A DNA stretch of 64,000 nucleotides from an uncultured Christensenella sp. (GTDB taxonomy: Bacteria > Bacillota > Clostridia > Christensenellales > Borkfalkiaceae). The position numbers and the translations under genes are program-made. The notes beneath the pieces were generated by a model. The model did no database searches. It saw only the letters and a list, made by a program, of their open reading frames with translations, and was not told where the DNA came from. This document shows, in pieces, positions 60,396 to 64,000 of this stretch (position 1 is the stretch's first letter; each line of letters opens with the position of its first letter). The stretch is from NCBI GenBank assembly GCA_910578565.1, contig CAJTQF010000002.1, positions 61,658-125,657 on the forward strand, in the 5' to 3' direction.

Positions 60396-61412
60396 ATGAC
60401 GGCTAAACAGTTTTTTAAGAGCAACGTCTTCAAATGTATAATCGCCCTTTTGTGCGTACTTCTTGTCAGCGGCGTATTTTTAACTTTGATGAACGCGCTT
60501 ATGCACGTTTCCGACGAAGAAAGACTTGACCGCGCGATTAACAAGATTTACGGAAAATCCGTAAACAAGACTGCGGTTGCTGTTGCGGACTATAACAGCA
60601 ACGCCATAATAGAAGACGCTTACCACATCACCGACGACGGCAACTACCTTATCAAATCGACGGGAAAGGGCGGTTTCGACAACGGAACCATTACCTGCTG
60701 GGTCGTAGTCGAAGTTAAGGGCGGCGCAATCACGGGTATCGGCAAAGTGGTTGTAGACTCAAACAAGGGTCAGACGCAGATGGCTGAATTGAAAGACTCG
60801 TTCTTCAATAAATTTTCAACCGGTTACTACGAAGGCATTTACTACACCACCAACGACGGTTTCGTAGTTTCAAACTCTACCAAATCTTCTGCGGCGGTAT
60901 GCAACGCGGTAAACGGCGCATTGGACTTTGTGCTTGCACAGCCCGGAATCAGCGGCGGCGCGGTTGACATTTACACCGAATTCGATTATATCGACAATAT
61001 CGAAACAAAACTTTCAAGCCACGTAATAGACGAACAGACGGGCAGCGTAATTTTCACCGTAGTTTCAAAGGGTTACGGCAACCCCAGCAACTTTACCAGT
61101 GAAATTACCGTAAGCACGGCTGGCATAATTACAAATTTCGAAATTAAAGTTAACGGCTCCACCAACGACGGTTACGGCGCGACTGTTGAAAGCAACGTAC
61201 AAAAGTTTGTAGGAAAAGACCTTGCGGGTATTAAAGCGCTTTTGAACGTAGGCGAAGAATACCCTGTATATCCCAACGAAAACTTCGGCGATATGGTTTC
61301 AGGCGCGACGGAATCGACCTACACCGCTTACACCGCGGCGCTGTTTGCGGTTGCAAACTACAATAAAGTTCTGACTGCCGAAACGCCCGGAGAAGGAGAA
61401 GAAAATGAATAA
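60396..61412 (+). CDS. rnfG: Rnf complex subunit RnfG, enlarged
   Basis: FMN-carrying subunit with an N-terminal membrane anchor (about 10-36), 338 residues, against about 200 in most RnfG. The C-terminal half has the flavinylation motif DMVSGATEST (299-308) with T305 as acceptor. The added N-terminal half resembles a second FMN-binding domain and ends in a related FVVSNSTKSS. Both halves have a preceding GxITxI or AGIITNF-type strand. It starts directly at the rnfD stop and overlaps rnfE by 8 bp. Confidence 0.9.
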   Translation: MTAKQFFKSNVFKCIIALLCVLLVSGVFLTLMNALMHVSDEERLDRAINKIYGKSVNKTAVAVADYNSNAIIEDAYHITDDGNYLIKSTGKGGFDNGTITCWVVVEVKGGAITGIGKVVVDSNKGQTQMAELKDSFFNKFSTGYYEGIYYTTNDGFVVSNSTKSSAAVCNAVNGALDFVLAQPGISGGAVDIYTEFDYIDNIETKLSSHVIDEQTGSVIFTVVSKGYGNPSNFTSEITVSTAGIITNFEIKVNGSTNDGYGATVESNVQKFVGKDLAGIKALLNVGEEYPVYPNENFGDMVSGATESTYTAYTAALFAVANYNKVLTAETPGEGEENE

Positions 61413-62052
61413 GTTTAAAAAGATTACTTTAGACGGACTTATCTTCCAGAACCCTACGTTTATGCTTGTTCTGGGTACCTGCCCCACTCTCGGACTCATC
61501 AGCTCGGCATTCTCTTCAATGGGTATGGGACTTACCGTTCTGGTAATACTTACTCTCAGCAACGTTATAATTTCGCTTTTGAGAAAAGTAATCCCCGACG
61601 CGGTGCGCATCCCCTGCTATATCGTTATAATAGCTACTCTGGTTACGTTCGCAAGAATGTTCCTTGACAAGTTTGTCCCCGAACTGTACGAAAGTTTAGG
61701 CGGCTTCCTTGCGCTTATCGTGGTTAACTGCATAATTTTAGGCAGAGCGGAAGCGTTTGCAAACAAGCACACCGTTGTAGAGTCCGCCGTGGACGGAATC
61801 GCCAACGGACTGGGATTCACCCTTGCGCTTACGGTAATGGGTATTATCTGCGAATTCCTGGGCAAAGGTTCGCTGTTCGGTTACCAGATTATGAATTTCA
61901 GCATAGATATGCTTGCAAAGCCCGCGGGCGCATTCCTTGTATACGGTATCTGCATTGCGGTGTTCGTATACGTCATCGACTGCTTCGAAAGGGCGCGCAG
62001 AGTGAAAGCAAACAAACTTGCACGCGAAAATCTTTTAAAGGAGGCTGTGTAA
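61405..62052 (+). CDS. rnfE: Rnf complex subunit RnfE
   Basis: Integral membrane subunit of 215 residues with six predicted helices, NqrD/RnfE family. Conserved blocks are QNPTFMLVLGTCPTLG near the N-terminus and VVNCIILGRAEAFA in the middle, which carries a cysteine that ligates the intramembrane iron-sulfur centre in the family. A basic C-terminal tail follows. It overlaps rnfG by 8 bp. Confidence 0.94.
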   Translation: MNKFKKITLDGLIFQNPTFMLVLGTCPTLGLISSAFSSMGMGLTVLVILTLSNVIISLLRKVIPDAVRIPCYIVIIATLVTFARMFLDKFVPELYESLGGFLALIVVNCIILGRAEAFANKHTVVESAVDGIANGLGFTLALTVMGIICEFLGKGSLFGYQIMNFSIDMLAKPAGAFLVYGICIAVFVYVIDCFERARRVKANKLARENLLKEAV

Positions 62053-62055
62053 ATT

Positions 62056-62658
62056 ATGGGAACATTTATCGCTATCGTACTTTCAGCCGTTCTTACAAAC
62101 AACTTTATCACGGCTAAAACTTACGGCATCTGCCCCTTCTTGGGCGTTTCCAAAAAGACTTCCAGCGCGGCGGGCATGGGCATTGCGGTTACCGTGGTTA
62201 TGGTGCTTGCAACCCTTGTCACCTACCCCATTTACCAATATGTAATGGTACCGCTGAAAATAGAGTTTTTAGAGATTATATTCTTCATCTTTATCATTGC
62301 TTCGCTTGTGCAGATGCTTGAAAAAATTATACAGAAAGTTTCTCCTTCGCTATACGGCGCAATGGGTATTTACCTTCCCCTTATAACCACCAACTGCGCG
62401 GTTTTGGGCGTGACCGAAATGGTTATCGGCGATATGTCGGCTATTCTCGGCGGGGCGTCAATGAATATAGGCTGGGCGGTACTGTATGCGCTGTTCGCAG
62501 GTCTCGGCTTTACCCTTGTTATGATTATAATGAGCGGTATGCGCGAAAAACTTAACTATTACAAAACGCCCAAGGCGCTTGCGGGATTCCCCATTGCAAT
62601 GGTTACGGCTTGCTTTATCTGTATGGCGTTCACGGTATTCAGCTATATCAGCTTATAA
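62056..62658 (+). CDS. rnfA: Rnf complex subunit RnfA
   Basis: Integral membrane subunit of 200 residues with six helices, NqrE/RnfA family. Blocks NNFITAKTYGICPFLGVSKK (about 15-34) and PLITTNCAVLGVTEM supply the paired cysteines with RnfE. Four bases separate it from rnfE, and AAGGAG overlaps the rnfE end. Confidence 0.94.
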   Translation: MGTFIAIVLSAVLTNNFITAKTYGICPFLGVSKKTSSAAGMGIAVTVVMVLATLVTYPIYQYVMVPLKIEFLEIIFFIFIIASLVQMLEKIIQKVSPSLYGAMGIYLPLITTNCAVLGVTEMVIGDMSAILGGASMNIGWAVLYALFAGLGFTLVMIIMSGMREKLNYYKTPKALAGFPIAMVTACFICMAFTVFSYISL

Positions 62659-62670
62659 GGGAGGGAAAAT

Positions 62671-63534
62671 ATGAATTTACTTGAAGTAACCAATCAGACC
62701 TGGATAACCGTAGGAATTGTCGCGGCAATTTTCGCAGGCTCGGCTCTGCTTATCGGTGCGTTGATTCTTATCGTAGGCAAGGTTTTCAAGGTCAACGTAG
62801 ACGAAAAAATCACTAAAATTTTAAATAATCTCGCAGGCGCAAACTGCGGCGGTTGCGGTTGCTCGGGTTGTAGCGGCTTCGCTTCGAAACTGGCGGCTGG
62901 CGGCGCGGAACTTTCCGAATGCCACGTAACTTCGCCCGAAGGCAAGGCGGAAATAGCAAAACTTCTGGGCATAGAGCTCAAAGACGAAGAACGCACGGTT
63001 GCCGTGGTTCACTGTAACGGCGGCGTTGAAAACTGCGCGGACAAGTTCGAATACAAAGGTAACCCCACCTGCGCTTCGGTAAACTCGCTGCTCGGCGGAA
63101 ACAAGGCTTGCTCTTACGCCTGTCTCGGCTGCGGCGACTGCAAAGCGGTCTGCCCCGAAAATGCAATTGAAATTACGGGAAGGCTTTCGCAGGTAGACCC
63201 CGACAGGTGCGTGTCCTGCGGAGCTTGCATAACCGCCTGCCCCAAAGACATAATAGACCGTATACCCGCTTCTGCGCCGGTATACGTAGCCTGCTCGTCT
63301 AAGTGCAAAGGCAAAGAAGTTACGGGCGCTTGCAAAGTAGGATGTATCGCCTGCGGCATATGCGCTAAATCTTGCCCCCACGGCGCGATAACAATGCAGG
63401 ACAATCTGCCGATTATCGACTATTCGAAATGCACGGGCTGTCTCACCTGCGTTGAAAAATGCCCCAGACACATTATCATCAGCCGCAAGGTCAAAGCGGA
63501 AGAAACTCCCGAAAACGACGTACGGGAAGCATAA
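62671..63534 (+). CDS. rnfB: Rnf complex subunit RnfB
   Basis: Ferredoxin-accepting subunit of 287 residues. An N-terminal transmembrane helix (about 12-35) is followed by the four-Cys motif CGGCGCSGCSGFA (about 60) and ferredoxin-like motifs: CLGCGDCKAVCP, CVSCGACITACP, CIACGICAKSCP and CTGCLTCVEKCP. It is the last rnf gene, 11 bp after rnfA, and ends before a strong terminator. Together the complex couples ferredoxin oxidation to NAD+ reduction and ion export. Confidence 0.94.
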   Translation: MNLLEVTNQTWITVGIVAAIFAGSALLIGALILIVGKVFKVNVDEKITKILNNLAGANCGGCGCSGCSGFASKLAAGGAELSECHVTSPEGKAEIAKLLGIELKDEERTVAVVHCNGGVENCADKFEYKGNPTCASVNSLLGGNKACSYACLGCGDCKAVCPENAIEITGRLSQVDPDRCVSCGACITACPKDIIDRIPASAPVYVACSSKCKGKEVTGACKVGCIACGICAKSCPHGAITMQDNLPIIDYSKCTGCLTCVEKCPRHIIISRKVKAEETPENDVREA

Positions 63535-63580
63535 TCACAAAACAATAACACACTGCTTATGCGGTGCATTAAAGGGATTA

Positions 63581-63614
63581 AAGCAAGGGCGGTTTTACTG
63601 CCCTTGCTTTTTTA
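63581..63614 (+). terminator. Terminator of the rnf operon
   Basis: AAGCAAGGGC pairs with GCCCTTGCTT around a 9-nt loop, followed by a T-run. Confidence 0.9.
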
Positions 63615-63632
63615 TTACGGTTATGCTAAAAT
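63604..63632 (+). promoter_or_regulatory. Candidate promoter of the right-edge gene
   Basis: TTGCTT (63604-63609), a 17-bp spacer and TAAAAT (63627-63632). The -35 lies in the tail of the rnf terminator. It would leave a leader of about 95 nt. Confidence 0.4.
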
Positions 63633-63732
63633 GAAACTACAATAAACAGTAATTTAGCTGAGTTAAATTTAATTATAAAAGTGCTTACGGCATTTCAAAG
63701 AGATGTCCACTATAAAATAACACGGAGCAGTT

Positions 63733-64000
63733 ATGGCTAAAAAGCGAAAATTATCCAAAAAGGGAAAAATCAAGTTATTCATTAGTATTTTCTTGATTGT
63801 TTTAATCGGAATATGTTTTGGCTTAGGCGTAATGTACGGCGTTTCGCAAGACTGGATAGGATTTGCTATTTATCTTTCCGTTGCAGTTGTTTTAAGTATT
63901 ATAGAATTACCCCTATTTTATCACGGTATAATTTATGAATGCCCTAAATGTGGACATAAGTTTAAAGCTAATCCGTATAAAGTTTTTTTTACAAACGGAA
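63733..64000 (+). CDS. Small membrane protein with zinc-ribbon motif, 3' truncated by window
   Basis: An ATG with GGAG five bases upstream opens a frame that runs to the window edge (89 codons seen). It has a Lys-rich N-terminus, two hydrophobic helices (about 14-34 and 40-66) and then YECPKCGHKFKANPYK, a CxxC half of a zinc ribbon. The remainder, and probably the second CxxC, lies outside. Function unknown. Confidence 0.7.
   Translation, partial: MAKKRKLSKKGKIKLFISIFLIVLIGICFGLGVMYGVSQDWIGFAIYLSVAVVLSIIELPLFYHGIIYECPKCGHKFKANPYKVFFTNG

Noticed and set aside
62821..63471. 216-codon minus-strand ORF opposite rnfB
   Set aside because: The plus frame has all RnfB cysteine motifs; the minus frame is a by-product of GC-rich codons.

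Overview
The window comes from an anaerobic, spore-lineage member of the Clostridia (Bacillota), probably a poorly characterised gut-type lineage. Supporting marks are SpoIIID, an Rnf complex, a monomeric [FeFe] hydrogenase of the group B type, a 2-hydroxyacyl-CoA dehydratase/activase pair, archaeal-type ProS, and Gram-positive lipoprotein and housekeeping gene orders. I could not assign a genus from sequence alone. The flanks look moderately GC-rich; the cas region looks more AT-rich by eye.

Layout. 1-5 kb: a minus-strand operon prmA-rsmE-mtaB-prsW-hit with overlapping genes. 5-13 kb (minus): a thioredoxin-reductase-like flavoprotein without an NADPH motif, an [FeFe] hydrogenase, an acyltransferase interrupted by an A AAA AAG frameshift site, a surface metallo-beta-lactamase-fold protein and valS. 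13-16 kb (plus): a NitT/TauT-type ABC importer, then two tandemly duplicated XRE regulators and an orphan promoter with a palindromic operator. 16-20 kb (minus): two DUF2207-like membrane proteins and proS. 20-24.7 kb (plus): phosphohexomutase, transketolase and a 2-hydroxyacid dehydrogenase. 24.7-29.2 kb (minus): the dehydratase/activase pair and spoIIID.

29.4-38.4 kb: a complete type II-A CRISPR-Cas system. It has an array of 41 repeats and 40 spacers with an exact 66-bp period, a leader ending in ATTTGAG, csn2, cas2, cas1 and cas9 on the minus strand, and a divergent tracrRNA on the plus strand whose promoter sits only 30 bp from the cas9 start codon. The predicted crRNA:tracrRNA duplex has the same GA/AAG bulge as the Streptococcus pyogenes system. 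A 42-residue Cys-rich ORF lies directly downstream of the array on the array's transcribed strand.

38.5-44.8 kb (minus): a six-gene phosphonate/surface-glycan operon (glf, phosphoesterase, nucleotidyltransferase, an unassigned Rossmann protein, a cytidylyltransferase-PEP mutase fusion, phosphonopyruvate decarboxylase) with its own promoter and terminator. 44.9-51.4 kb (minus): tig-clpP-clpX-lon-engB, a protein-quality-control cluster. 51.5-55.7 kb (plus): rqcH, three small membrane proteins and an exported protein of unknown function. 55.7-57.1 kb (minus): an M18 aminopeptidase. 57.3-63.5 kb (plus): a Gx transporter and rnfCDGEAB. In this Rnf operon RnfD seems to lack its flavin-acceptor threonine, while RnfG is enlarged by a second FMN-domain-like segment.

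A theme across the window is that at least seven genes have a good -10 box 5-7 nt before the start codon and no Shine-Dalgarno sequence, as expected for leaderless mRNAs. All functional calls come from reading motifs; no database search was run.
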